64,000 bases of DNA from Massospora cicadina (Eukaryota; Entomophthoromycota; Entomophthoromycetes; Entomophthorales; Entomophthoraceae), in assembly GCA_022478985.1 (NCBI GenBank), contig JAKSZP010009461.1, positions 57,371-121,370 of the forward strand, read 5' to 3'. Both the position numbers and the translations under genes were made by a program. This document shows, in pieces, positions 43,826-54,896 of the stretch. Numbering within the stretch: the first letter of the stretch is position 1; the number at the start of each line of letters is the position of its first letter. A model generated the notes under the pieces. The model searched no databases. It was not told the DNA's origin and saw only the letters and a program-made list of their open reading frames with translations.

Positions 43826-44508
43826 GTGGGAATCTGGCAAGTTGTTGCTCGCTGGTGCTTGTAGCCGCTGGATACCACAAATGACTTCTTTATATAAAGC
43901 TAGAAACTCTAATAAAACAAAAGGCTGGTTTTATATGTTTTTATTAGTGCGAGCGTGGGAAAGGAAAAAAATGACCCCTCTCGATATCTGACCGTTCAGT
44001 ATTTAAACTGTATCAAGGGGCAAAGGAAATGCAATGGTAAGTTTGGAACAGCTTAGTATGATCCGAATTAGGAAATATGGGAATTTAGCCTACTGAAGCT
44101 TGGAAAACTCGCTTCACTTTGGCTGAACAACAGATGGGTAATTAGTTTTAAGCAATACCTATCCGTAAGTTAACAATTTAATATATTTCAGCCAATCCCC
44201 ATTAGCTAAAATTATTGCACCTTAAGGGACCTCCACCAAGCCTATAAAAGGGGGTGGTCCCCGCTTAGATGTTGGAAGGGAAGTGGACATGGCTGAGGGA
44301 GACACCTCCAATGGACTCCCCAGGGTCCCTCATGTGGTTGGGGCAATTTGACTGCCCGACTTTGTGCTAATTACCCATTTAGTATTCATAACAGTGTTAC
44401 CATGATTTGTGGGGTTCCACTAAGGATCAACCATGGCCTTTTGGCTGATAAAATCACTATTATTATATAATTCAATCTCATTATTGTCATGAACTTGTAA
44501 ATATCTTA
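43825..44508 (-). repeat. Family C LTR, copy 2
   Basis: About 684 bp starting TGTGGGAATC. Shared blocks with 9597-10286 include GCTCGCTGGTGCTTGTAGCC, TGAAGCTTGGAAAACTCGCTTCAC, CCAATCCCCATTAGCTAAAATTATT and GCCTATAAAAGGGGGTGG. The sequence right of it (TTCCCCCTTTTGACTGATTTTGACC...) also matches that right of copy 1, so element body lies on this side, and the LTR is probably a minus-strand 3' LTR. A body coding region is not recognisable in 44509-45584. Confidence 0.6.
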
Positions 44509-45584
44509 TTTCCCCCTTTTGACTGATTTTGACCCAAAACATTCTTTTCTTCAAGCCTAAAGGGAAAATATCTGATAGGGGTTAATAAGGATTGGTTTTA
44601 ATAGTAATTCTCATATTTTGAGAATACCTTATGCAGTTTTGATAAATAAATTTTATAGATTTAAGGTTGAATATGATACTTAGATTTAGCTCACTTCTTA
44701 CCACCAACCAAGCTGCGGGGTAAAGGCTGACTATAATTTCCAACCTACTCATTTCTAACCCTTTCTAGTAATTAAAACATGCCTTATATCTTTTAGGATG
44801 GGTTTATCTTAGATTAAGCCACTTTAAGGTAAATATAATAGGCCTGGTTTACTTGATAGAAGCTATACAAAATACACTATGTCTAGCTGGGTAGTTAATC
44901 AGTATAAAACTGATCTACAAAAGGAGAAAATGAAGTTACTTGGTTTCACATTAAGTTCTAATTTTGTTTGGGGCTGTGAGAAAGTTAAAAGGGCTGCATC
45001 ACCATATTTCAAGTGCACCAGTCAGTTTGCACAGCATTTAAAGGTAATTGGTAGGATGGAAAAAACCTTGAAAAGCGCAAATTTAACCTGCATCCTCAAA
45101 ACTAGGTTTTGGTATTAAAAGAAATAAAGTCTACCCTAGTATCTAGTACCAACAGCGGCATGTAAAGCTCATGGGTTGATAGCCTTGGTCATATGCAGGC
45201 TTCAGAAGCTACTATCTGAATATGACCCCCTTTCCAATTGGCAGCCAGATCATTAAAGGCTTCTCAGAATCCCATAGGTCTCATGGGTGCAGATTATTAA
45301 CTGAAAAGTACTTGATAATTTTAGATCAGTTGCATTTTGTTTGGAAAAGCCAGGGAACTGATGCCTAGGCTCTGAGGCATTTACAACCAACAAATATCCA
45401 CCAGATGCAAAACATACCGTTTTAATTGGCTGAGGATAATGTAAACCATTCTGGACCCATCTTTAGTGGCACTAAGGTAAGGGGGTTGATGATAAAATGG
45501 GCAATCGGATTGTCCACTACCTCCAGAGCAAGTAAATTGATTTTAGGTTATGAACTTGGGGTTGAACGCAGCTGGGGTGGTGAG
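44509..45584 (-). other. Possible family C element body, no coding motif recognised
   Basis: The first 80 bp resembles 10287-10370 next to LTR copy 1 (AAAACATT then a GGGAAAAT-like tract), which supports it as element internal sequence. Beyond that I see no gag, protease, RT or integrase motif. The frame 44879-45118 (79 codons, plus strand) has no recognisable domain. Confidence 0.35.
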
Positions 45585-47650
45585 TGTCATGAAGACAGCA
45601 AGTTAATTTTAGACTGGCCTGCCAGTTTAAGTGCCAAAGTACCCAAATGATAAGCCCAAATGCCAGTGGCACTGCTACTTGCACAATGTTATGAAACCAG
45701 GAAGGAATCTTGCCACTGAGCGCTCATGAGCCATAGTCATGTATAAGAACCTAGCAACACACCAGGTGAGCGTGGCCACGGGCCCCATGGGCTGTTGAAA
45801 TATAGGCGGGAAGGGTGGTTTAGATTTTAACATATTGAAAACTGGAATTGGGGTAGATGGATTTTATTTAAAAGTTAAATAAAGAAGTTGACCAACAACT
45901 TTCTTAGTGCAATGTGACTGGTTAAATAGTGTTTAATTTGGGGCAGCTTGTCAAAGCAGGGAATTGGGGCCCTCAGATTTTGACCTAACCTGGTGAATTT
46001 TCAATGGAAGGAAGAACACAATTTTAATCTGAACCAACATTGAAGGAGTTGGCGGCAGGCCAAGTCACTATCAGTATGGTTGCAAACGCCTGACCTGAGG
46101 CTTTACTGTGATTAAAGTGGTTAGCGCAATTGTTAGGAGAGCGTCTATAACTTTCCAGTTCCCAGTGTGGCAGTGCTCGGTGCACAGGCCAACGCCAGGG
46201 AACTAGCCATTAGAATAAAATTAATTATTGCCCAGTGGAAGGTGCTGGAGCAATAATAAGTTACGCACAGAAATGATAGAATTAACCAGCTAAAAGCGCC
46301 GCGGTGCACATGGGGAGAAGGGGTAGACAACCCAAGTTGGATGGTACCTGGGTGGACCAACGGTGTGCAAGGTGAGAATCAGATTGTGTTGAGAATGGCA
46401 AGGTTAACAGAGCGCAAGACCTCCTCAAAGAGGTTTGTGCACAGGATCGTTAGAAAAAGCATAATGTTAAATTTGATAACAGGGACAAGGTTTATTGGGA
46501 AGTTGACCAACAAGGAATGTTGGTCAGGGAAGTGTATTTAAGCTTGGATGGGGAAATTGGGGTTATGCCGCAGTGGGCCCAAGCAGCGGCTCACCATTAG
46601 GGCAATACTGCCATCTGAGTTAGTAAAATAGGCCAAAACTGACTTCACTCAAGTTATCAGCTGAAGTTGGATTTGACCTGAGCGCGTTATTTCATAGGTG
46701 GAATGGGTTTTGCCCTTGTTCTGAAACTAAGTGAACTGAACCATCCGCCTTAATATGGTAGATAGTTTGTTTTAACACTTGAGCTGCCGTCAGGGGCTGG
46801 GCACTCGGTACCTACTAGGACCAACCTGGGCATATTTTGCCCTTACCCAGCGCTGGTCTAGGGTGTGCTTCAGGTCTGGGAGGCCCTGTAGATTAACCTT
46901 TTGGGCCTCCAAGCGCCCAGCCTTGTCTTTGGGGTTGATCCCCACTATGATGTCATGTGTACATGACAGCAATGGCATCTGGCCCAATGGGAAATGGGGA
47001 TCCCCCAAGGCTACCCCACATAGGGGCAATCCTAACAGGTTAGAAACAGGTTCAGGGTGGCCAACCCGCCCATGCCTGGTTGCTGGAGCGTTCATTTGGA
47101 CCAATAGATACCCTCTTCACCAATCTCAATTTTTGAAATGAGGTCTTTGAACTAAAAACAACATTCTCTGATGGAGATACCTGATTTTCAGAGTTTTCCT
47201 TGATGATTTTGAGAGGAGTTTAGAGTTGGCAACCATACTGCTTAATGGCTCAATGCCATCAGCAATTTTGACTGAGATTTTATTACTTGTCCCCTTCCAA
47301 CTATTAGTTGCTTGCCCTTTGGGCTTTATTCCCATATATTTTGAACGTTTCAGCTTTGATTTTGAGGATTTGGCACCATCAAGTTTATAAAGTCTATCCA
47401 GATTGTGGGGATGACGGTTACTGATGATTTCTGTGCAGATTTCCTTGATTCAGCGAACTTATTTGGCAGAGGCAAGTGCAGGAACTGGGGAAGGAATCTT
47501 CAGAGGGAGAGCTGTTACCCAGTGCTCATCTACCACATGGGCGAGGTCACCCTGGGTGATGAGGGGTATAGCCACTCTCTTTGGACCCTTTTTATTAGGA
47601 AATGGGAAAATTTCCTGGTCCAAGCAAAGGGTCGCTCCCCTAAACTTACA
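45585..47650 (-). repeat. Family II solo LTR with nested family III LTR
   Basis: A diverged copy of the chromovirus II LTR on the minus strand. Its left end TGTCATGAAGACAGC at 45585 and right end CTTACA at 47650 both match the family termini. GTGAG flanks both sides (45580-45584 and 47651-47655). A family III solo LTR (46131-46968) accounts for the excess length. What remains, about 1.2 kb, keeps the conserved coding blocks, for example IFPFPNKKGPKRVAIPLITQG near 47600-47530. No internal element sequence accompanies it. Confidence 0.82.
46131..46968 (-). repeat. Family III solo LTR, intact length
   Basis: 838 bp, plus-strand ends TGTTAGGAGAG and TACATGACA, flanked by GCAAT on both sides (46126-46130 and 46969-46973). 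It aligns in reverse with 29001-29191 plus 36406-37106. The minus strand carries the conserved frame DIIVGINPKDKAGRLEAQK, LQGLPDLKHTLDQRWVRAKYAQ and then LKQTIYHIKADGSVHLVSEQGQ. Later parts contain stops. Confidence 0.82.
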
Positions 47651-47655
47651 GTGAG

Positions 47656-48044
47656 GACTTGCTTGTAACTTTGATACTACCTATAATTGGTGATACTGGC
47701 TAAGAACCTAAAGTAAAATTTAAGCTGGTAATACCGTCTGCAAAAGTACCACACTTGGTATGGTGGATTAACATCCACATGATGGCAAGATCAATTGTAG
47801 CCTCCAATGCCATATGCGTGATGATAATAATAAGTCTGGCCTAAACTCAGGATAAAGCAACACTCAAAGCACCAACCCAAATATTTCAGTACAGCTTTCT
47901 ATATAGTGATAAGCAAAGATATCAGGTAACTGTATACACCATCCAGGGATTCCCAAAATTGGAAATCATCCCTCTAGTTGTTTACAAAATATAGTAAAAA
48001 AATGGATTTTTTCAAGGGTTTTTTAATAAACTAACATAGTGGAA
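47656..48044. other. Spacer, nothing recognised
   Basis: No supported feature; mixed low-complexity and unique sequence. Confidence 0.35.
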
Positions 48045-48047
48045 AAT

Positions 48048-48195
48048 GAGGGTGGTTAGCCTGGCAGGGAAATTCCTTCTTCCACCCTAGTGCAGTTTTT
48101 GTTCAGTACAAGCTCAAAGCCTGTACTGGCTAGAAAAATTCTCGGTGTGTTATATTTGTTCCAAGGTCAACCCACCTCAAATACTTTTTTTAAAA
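48048..48195 (+). repeat. tRNA-derived SINE, copy 3
   Basis: GGTTAGCCTGGCAGGG, CTTCCACCCTAGTGCAG, AAGCTCAAAGCC (decayed B box), TGTACTGGCTAGAAAAATTC and the tail TCAACCCACCTCAAATA are collinear with 39826-39965. A run of T then A follows the tail. Confidence 0.7.
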
Positions 48196-48399
48196 AAATA
48201 ATGGAAAGTGAAAAAATGGGATGACAGCGGAACCTGTCAGGGTCTGCTTCCTTACCAGCTCATCAAAATTGGGGAAAATAGTTGCATTTGCCATCATAAA
48301 TAATTGTGCAATTTGACTGCAGAAGATCAAAATTTAAAATCTTTATGACGCCTTAATCTCAGCCTGGGTATCCAACTTGGGCTTGATTTTTTCCACCAA

Positions 48400-48990
48400 A
48401 GTTTTCTCCTGGTGCTATTCCACTTGGCATATTGGCACCACTTCATTTGGCAGGTGACAGGGTGCGCCCAAGCCAAGCCACATATGGACAGTCCCATTAA
48501 GTAGAAGGTTTTTAATGAACCTGTACCTTTCAGAGATGGTATTGTGATTACATGACAAAGGAGAATGGTGGTTGAGGCTTTACAAGCCCAAAACTAACTT
48601 GTCAATTTAACTTTGCCAGATATCAAATTAATTTTATCAGCAGAACTTTAACCTGTGGTGCTAACCCCTTGTAGGGGAGGATCACTGACAACCTTCTTCT
48701 GGCAATGGCCTCAGGCTGCTGCCACTTCCCAACTATACTCCAAAATTTCTGGACCAACTCATGGGTGGTTGGCATAGGGGAAACAACACAATTCTCAGGG
48801 GGTACGTCATCACCCACCTATCATCTACTACATGGGCTAAGTTGCCCATGGTAACAAGAGGTATAGCCACCAGCTTCCTCCCCTTATTGGTGTTGGAATC
48901 TGGGAAGGGTGTATTCTTGCTGGTGCCAATTTTCCCCAGATTTCAACAATATTGCAGAAGAAATTCAATCTCTACTGTTAAAGTAAAGTA
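48400..48990 (-). repeat. Decayed family II LTR fragment
   Basis: On the minus strand 48880-48800 encodes VAIPLVTMGNLAHVVDDRWV, which is the conserved block of LTR II (VAIPLITQGDLAHVVDE-WV). The surrounding bases match LTR II only weakly. The left boundary and any duplication cannot be defined. Confidence 0.5.
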
Positions 48991-49355
48991 AAGGAGGCTT
49001 TCACCACCAGTCAGAATAATAAACTTAAAAGTCAATAAACAAATTGGGTTTTATGATTTATCATGGGGAAGGCCGACCAGGGGACGGACACTTCTGAAAG
49101 TAAACATGAAAGAAAACGAAACTTAGTAACAGGGAAGGCACCCCAGAGAAGCGATGCTATCTCCTGTTGCCAGCGGGAACGCCACTATGGGGAGGAGGAG
49201 GGAACGTGTAAAGGGTTCATAGCCACAATTGAACATGTGTGGAGGAAAGGGTCCGAGTTGATGAACCAAATAGGGAACCAGGAGGAGACCAGCTGATGGC
49301 AACGCGGTGGGAGGTACCCAAACATCCACGCCTGAAAGTGGTCCACCAAATGGGA

Positions 49356-50468
49356 CTAGAATCTGTGGACCGCTTCTGGGAGGATGGGGGTGGAGCCTGC
49401 AATGGCATCCAAGACAATCGTTTGGATAGTCCACATGGCAATTGCGACCACCAGGGCATGGAGGGAGGATGGAAGAGGGGATACCATGGATATAGCAAAC
49501 ATATCTCTTGACAGACTGAAGGGATGTGTTTGATCCTGGTCAAGCAGACGTTGAACTTCGCGCCATATCGCTTTAGAGGTAGGGTACTTCTCCAGGCGGT
49601 GGAACAGCGTTCCATACTGGCCACACACGACGCAGGATGAGTGTAAAGCGTTAGAGCGCTCAGCCATATGGTACACCCACCTCAGGCAGCGCCACACATG
49701 GGAACGGATTTGAGGCTGCAACAGAGGGTGGTGTGCATATTTCCAAATAGCCTTCTGGGTCTCAAGGGAATAAGGGATGTCCATCATGTTCAGGTAGTCC
49801 ACCCTGGATAGGACATGGGGCCATGTGGGGATCAAGCCATCTTGAATGGGTAACCCCTGTACCTCCTGTGTGAACTGAGGAGAGGGGCGGCCTCTCTGGG
49901 CTGTGTGTCCACTAATATGAATTCTCCACTCAGCGCTCCGCATGGTGAGGAGGATTCGTTTGTAGTGGGCTTTAGTACCATGAGGACCTGTGGCCGATGG
50001 GTGGGAAGCCAGATATTTCATCAATGAGTAATGGTTCGATGGATTTTTAAGGCCCAAGGCGCGGGAGAAGTTGGAGCAGGCCACGCGGGACCAGTGTTGG
50101 GAGGGGAGCGTAGGGGCGGTGATGGCCGCAATCCAAGTGTTCAGGATCTTGGCAGCATGGGCTTTAAAGTCAAGCAGGCCCATGCCACCATGACGACGAG
50201 AGCCAAACATTACCTCAAGCTTCACTGGCGGTGGGCGGCCTAACCATAGCCACCCTTGTAGAAGGTCATACATAGATTTGAAAAAACCTGGGAGAAGGCG
50301 ATGGCGTGGGCTCCAAACCAGACTTTGGAGAGGAGCATAAAGTTGGCTAAAACAACCCTGCCAGTAAGGGAAGTAGGGTGGGCTCTGAGGGAGGCGATGC
50401 GCTTCATCACGTTGTCTAGAATATGACTTTCCATTACTGCTGAGGCATACCCGCCTGCCTCCACCCAC
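49356..50468 (-). pseudogene. LINE ORF2, C-terminal part with zf-RVT
   Basis: A long clean stretch of 370 codons on the minus strand. LGRPPPVKLEVMFGSRRHGGMGLLD is typical of the post-RT region of LINEs. HSSCVVCGQYGTLFHRLEKYPTSKAIW is the zf-RVT domain, with the usual last Cys replaced by Tyr (KYP for ECP). It also includes a helix-rich connection (QAAKILNTWIAAIT-like). The frame is continuous with the RT block through overlap near 50240-50468, where a frameshift occurs. Confidence 0.85.
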
Positions 50469-51530
50469 ACGCCCAGATGGCGGACAGGCCCTATGGTAGG
50501 GCGTGGCATGAAGGGGAGCACAAGTGGTGCGGTGTAGGGAGAGCAGGGAAGGCGAGCACGTGTGCGAGAAGATGGGCTGGGCTGGGCACTGGTCGCTGGG
50601 GCCCAGCAGGTTTGATACTGACCAAGGAGGATGATTTCAGTTTTGGAAGCGTTCAGTGCAGCATTACTTACCAAGGAATACTCCTGGATGAGAGCTTCAA
50701 GCGCGCGTGCATCTTGATTATTAGACACCCCAACCACACAATCATCAGCAAACGCCATCATCATGACTGAGGCTTGGCCTGGCACATGGACCCCAGTGAG
50801 TTGGGCATTCACGTTTCGAAGTAGTGGGTCAAGGCTGAAGTTGTATAAGAGTGGGCTAAGGGGGTCCCCTTGGCGTAGGCCCCTTTGAAGGCGGACTAAA
50901 TCCGTGAGGAAGCCAGGGCCACACACTGCCATTGTTGCAGATTCCGTAAGCAGCATCACCCAGCTGATGAAGCAAGGGGGCAGGCAGAATTGGTGGAGGC
51001 AGGCCCTGAGGTATTCCCAGTTTAATCAATCATAGGCCTTCTGTTGGTCCAAAAATACAAGTGCCCCAGAGGCCTTGGACTGGCATGCATTAGCCACAGA
51101 GTGCACATTGTCCCAAATCAACCTTCTGGGTACGAAACAAAATTGTTCTGAGGAGATGGTGGCAGAGGCTACAATCCTTAGACGGTTAGCATTACTTTAG
51201 TTAAAATTTTTGTATCCATGTTAGTTAAAGAAGTTGGGCGCCAGTTGGATAGGTCTAGCTTATCCCCTTTCTTGAAGAGTGTGATGGTGAAGGCCTATTG
51301 CCCTCCTGGTAGGAGGCGCGTTTCCAAAAGGCTCTGGTTAAGAGAGGCAAGCAACAGTGGGGATAAATATTTGAAGTACTTCTTATAGAACTCATATGGA
51401 ATGCCATCAGGGCCTGGGCATTTCTGATTTGGTGCACCGTGGACGGCGGACCAGAGTTCATTCAGAGTAATCAAATTCATTAACTCCAGGTATTGGTAAA
51501 TGGTTTCAGATGTGAGTGCTGTCAAGAAAT
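50240..51530 (-). pseudogene. LINE ORF2, reverse transcriptase
   Basis: 51525-51255 has NELWSAVHGAPNQKCPGPDGIPYEFYKKYF, the RT entry motif. After a frame change, LFKKGDKLDLSNWRPTSLTN follows near 51270-51200. LVFLDQQKAYD, stop, LNWEYL then lies near 51060-51010, and 50959-50240 includes LRQGDPLSPLLYNFSLDPLL and AFADDCVVGVSN, the intact F-A-D-D catalytic centre. HLGVWVEAGG and LTGRVVLANFMLLSKVWF complete the thumb. At least two frameshifts and one stop disable it. Confidence 0.9.
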
Positions 51531-51534
51531 TTTG

Positions 51535-52700
51535 TCATTTTGGTTTCTGAATTGGATCAGATTGGTACAACTCGGAGTAATATTTTTGTTTTTTGATCAC
51601 CACTTTGGCCAGTTTATCCGCGATGGAATCATCTGACCTCCGAACCTGTGTACAGGCCACGCTCTGGCGCGGTACAAAGATTTTTTTAAAAAAATAAGCA
51701 GAGCATGTGCCACCCTCTGTAATGTGTTTGGCCCTGTACTGAACACAAACCCGATGTTTGTGTTGCCTTTCAAGTGCGTTGAGGTGGGCGGCTGTTTTGG
51801 CCCACTTCCTACCCCAAGCAGGGCTGTAGCCCATGGCTGGGATGTTGGACTCCAGGCGTGCCAACTCTGCCAGAGCGCGCGAGATGATGGCTGATGTAGC
51901 TCATGAGCGCCAGGATGAGAGGTGGCAATCGTGAAAGATGGTATCCTTTTTGAAGGCTACCCATGTGGAAATTGGGTCCGCGCAAAATGGTGCAATAAAC
52001 TCTTTTGCCGAGGTTGCTGATTCCACCCAAGTGGAAAATCCTGGCAACGCGATTTTGGGTAGGCGGAGTTTGCACCAATGCGGAGCCCTAGCCACTGTGA
52101 CGGGTAAGTGGTAGGTTATCAGACCATCCAGTGGTTAGAGAAATCGATTTTTGATGTGTGGAAGTGGGAAATATGAGATTGAAATTTCACCAGCGCAAGG
52201 ATAAGGTCTATGCAGGACATTAACCTTAATTGGCCGTCATGAACATGGGGGGCGTCATGTTCTTGAGTAGCAGAGCATGCTGCAGCAGTGCATCTAGCAA
52301 CCCAAGGGTGGCCTTTAGAATGCAAAGTTCTACATGACCCTGGGGGATGTGGGATGAGGAAGGCCAACAGTCCGTGGATGTGTTTAGCCAACAGTTCATA
52401 TCACCAACTACGAAAGGGTCAGGTGGTAATGGAAGGGATTTGACCAACGAGAAAAATTCCCAATACTCTTGTGCACAGGTTAGGGCATAAATGTTGACGA
52501 TAGTGTGCACCACGTCAGCCCACAAAAATGTCACAACAAGGACTTTGCCATCAAGGAAGGATTCAGATGATAAAAATTTAAAAAAATTGTTTTTCTGAAC
52601 AAGTATTCCACAGTGCTCTGACCAGAAGGATAGGGAAGGGAGGAGCATGGTTTTACAAGCGTCCTTGGAACCTCATGGGCAGTGGGATTCCTGGATGGCC
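51535..52700 (-). pseudogene. LINE ORF2, AP-type endonuclease
   Basis: On the minus strand, DILAIQESHCP near 52690-52660 is followed by a stop, then WSEHCGILVQKN, TIVNIYALTCAQE and PFVVGDMNCWLNTSTDC (52648-52380). These are the conserved Q-E-S-H, N-I-Y and G-D-x-N motifs of the exonuclease-endonuclease-phosphatase fold that nicks the target DNA. The later part (52095-51800; HWCKLRLPKIALPGFSTWVE) and 51864-51535 (LNALERQHKHR, EGGTCSAYFFKK) form the linker to RT. Frames change several times. Confidence 0.82.
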
Positions 52701-52789
52701 AGGATGTCCATGGGTAAATTTTTTTCTTAAAAAACTCAGTTTCCTAGCCCGGGATGGCGAGGCCTTGAGTCCAGCAATATTCAACATCC

Positions 52790-54030
52790 CTAAAGTGAAG
52801 GCTTCCCCCATTGCACCTTAGGTGCAAGGGGTGGGCACCTGGGCCCACCAGCCTCCTCTGGATCCCCACGGGCCTTCACGGTGGCACAGGTGTTTGCAGC
52901 AACGCTATTGATAGATTTGTTAATTTTGGCAGACAGGTTTGCGTTGGCTTTTGCCTTCACTTTTTGTTTCCCCGCTGTCAAACGGATTTTCTGCAGTGTG
53001 GATGAGTTCGGTGCACCATCATTTGGGTCAAAATTTTTTTTCAGGTATGGTGGGGACCAAGTCAGTTTCAATCAGGGCTTGGTTGCAAAGGTTCAGTGAG
53101 ATTGAGTCACCCATCGGATCCTCAGATTGGGTGGCCCAATCGGCATGGGCCTCCCAATCTGATTTATTGAGAGATTCCCAAGTTGCTTCTGCCATGAAGG
53201 TTTCGATGTGCTCCTGGCGTTGGGAGTGTGGGATAGTGGAGGCGACTTTTGCCGCTTCCTTGGCCGCGGCCCTGTGGGCCTGTTTGGCCTTTTTCATCCT
53301 TGAGGTGAGACAGGCTTTACTAGTAGGTAGCAGCCTTGTGCTCCCCATGGGAAGGCCTCTTTGGTATTGGTGGTTGGTTCATAGTGAGCCTCCCTGCTGG
53401 CCATGGCCGCCGAAGGGTGCTCTTGGAATGTGATGCCCTCCTTGGTAGGGTATGCATGTGCCTTATGGCCAAATGCATCACAGTGGGTGCAGATGGGGGT
53501 GTGCTGTCTACAGTTACCTGGAAAGGGTGGGTGGTATGCCCTTTGATATTAATATAAGTGGAGTGCAGGATCTGGGTTAGGTCCTTTGCGATCTCCTCAG
53601 TTGGAGTCAGAACTGCAATGGCTTTGCCAGTGCACAGGTGTGGCATCAGCGTAAAGCATTGCATCTCAAAGGATTGTATTTCGCCATATACAGTGAGACC
53701 CTCTTTCAGGTACTGCTCCAGAATGGCATGCTTGACTGTAGTGGGCAAAAAGTTGAACGTGAGGAAAATTTGGTTTGATTTTGTCCATCTGGAGTGCTTG
53801 GTTTTGATGACTCATTGCCCTTCAGGGAGGTCAATCACTACGCGCACCGCAGCAGCTTCATCTGCTGCCTCCTTGTTTTCAAAACTGAGATCCAGCCAAC
53901 CGCGTGACATGGAGTGAGGTGCGACATACACCGCAGTCAGGAAAAAAGTGTGCACATCCCCACAAAATTTTTCCCACAAAGCTGTTTGTTGGATATCCAG
54001 GAACACCTGGACTCCATATTCCACCAACGA
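52790..54030 (-). pseudogene. LINE ORF1 protein
   Basis: 54027-53812 encodes EKFCGDVHTFFLTAVYVAP and GWLDLSFENKEAADEAAAVRVV. After a stop and a shift, 53748-53530 reads TTVKHAILEQYLKEGLTVYGEIQ. A degenerate knuckle, ICTHCDAFGHKAHAY (Tyr for the last Cys), lies near 53500-53455. The C-terminal part (53348-52790) is Ala/Lys-rich and helical (KKAKQAHRAAAKEAAKVAS). The organisation parallels the ORF1 copies at 4.5-8.5 kb. ORF1 proteins bind LINE RNA. Confidence 0.75.
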
Positions 54031-54244
54031 GAGTTGTTGAGAGTGTGGCGTGTTGATGTACTGGTTGCATCGCGCCTGCCAAGTGAGTTTTTTGGGGAAA
54101 TAGTGACCACCAGTTTTTTATTTTTGTCTAATCCGCCAATTTCTCCAGGGAGTTTTCAAATGTTGGAGGTCGCGGGCCTACCACCTGTGCCTCTTACCTT
54201 ACTTGCCCAATTGCTCCCTGACATGGGCGCAGACTAATCTCCTC

Positions 54245-54896
54245 TGTGAGATTATCAAAATAAATTCAGATTTGAATTGAATAAGTTGCAAAAGTGATTG
54301 CAACGAGAGATAAAAGTAAAGTTGGGTTTTATGGTTTTTTATTAGAGTTGGTGAGGGGGTAAAAGTGAACCCTCTTAATAAGTTGATACTTAGTATTTAA
54401 AATGTCGAGGCTTGAAGTTTGGATTGCTTAGTAAATTCTAAATTAAGTAATATGAGCTGTTAACCTATTGGATTGGTCAGAACTCGCCCTGCTTCACTAT
54501 GAGAGAAGATGGGGAAGTGCAGCTGATAAGGTGAACTTGTGAGGAAGGGATTTAATATTTCAACCAATCAGAAGTTGGGAAAATAATATAATCTGATGTA
54601 AACCCCTCTAAGGCTATAAAAAGAGGTGGTCATAGGGTAGCTTTTGGCTATGTTAGCGATAGGATGGAGAGGACCCTCAGAACAAATCCCCCAACATTCC
54701 CCCAGGTTCAACATTACCCTGCTACCAGCAATATAGCGATTCAGTTGAGGATTTTAGGTAATAGTGTTACCTCAATTTTTAGGTTTTACCAAGAATCAAC
54801 CAGGGATTTTAACCAATGTCATTTAAATCAAAACCCAAATCACTCTTAATACAACATCAGACTTGTAATTGTCTGACAACTGGTACAAAATAGACA
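54245..54896 (-). repeat. Family C LTR, copy 3
   Basis: About 652 bp, TGTGAGATT to AATAGACA. Blocks such as GGTAAAAGTGAACCCTC, TAAATTAAGTAATATG, CCAATCAGAAG, GGCTATAAAAAGAGGTGG and GGTTTTACCAAGAATCAACC are collinear with copies 1 and 2. The right flank TTCCTCCC replaces the TTTCCCCC of the others. It may belong to element F or be solo; no duplication was found. Confidence 0.5.

Larger units (their letters stand above)
49050..54240 (-). mobile_element. Minus-strand LINE with ORF1 and ORF2
   Basis: A near full-length non-LTR retrotransposon. ORF1 runs from about 54030 to 52790. ORF2 runs from about 52700 to 49350 and carries an apurinic-type endonuclease, reverse transcriptase and a C-terminal zf-RVT. 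No LTRs flank it. The order and domain set are those of LINEs of the L1/Tad1 type, which are common in fungi. Broken frames make it inactive. No clear poly-A tail or target-site duplication was identified at the 3' end near 49050. Confidence 0.85.

Noticed and set aside
48238..48400. CRISPR-like or tandem repeat array
   Set aside because: No regular repeat-spacer pattern exists here or anywhere in the window, and the sequence is eukaryotic.
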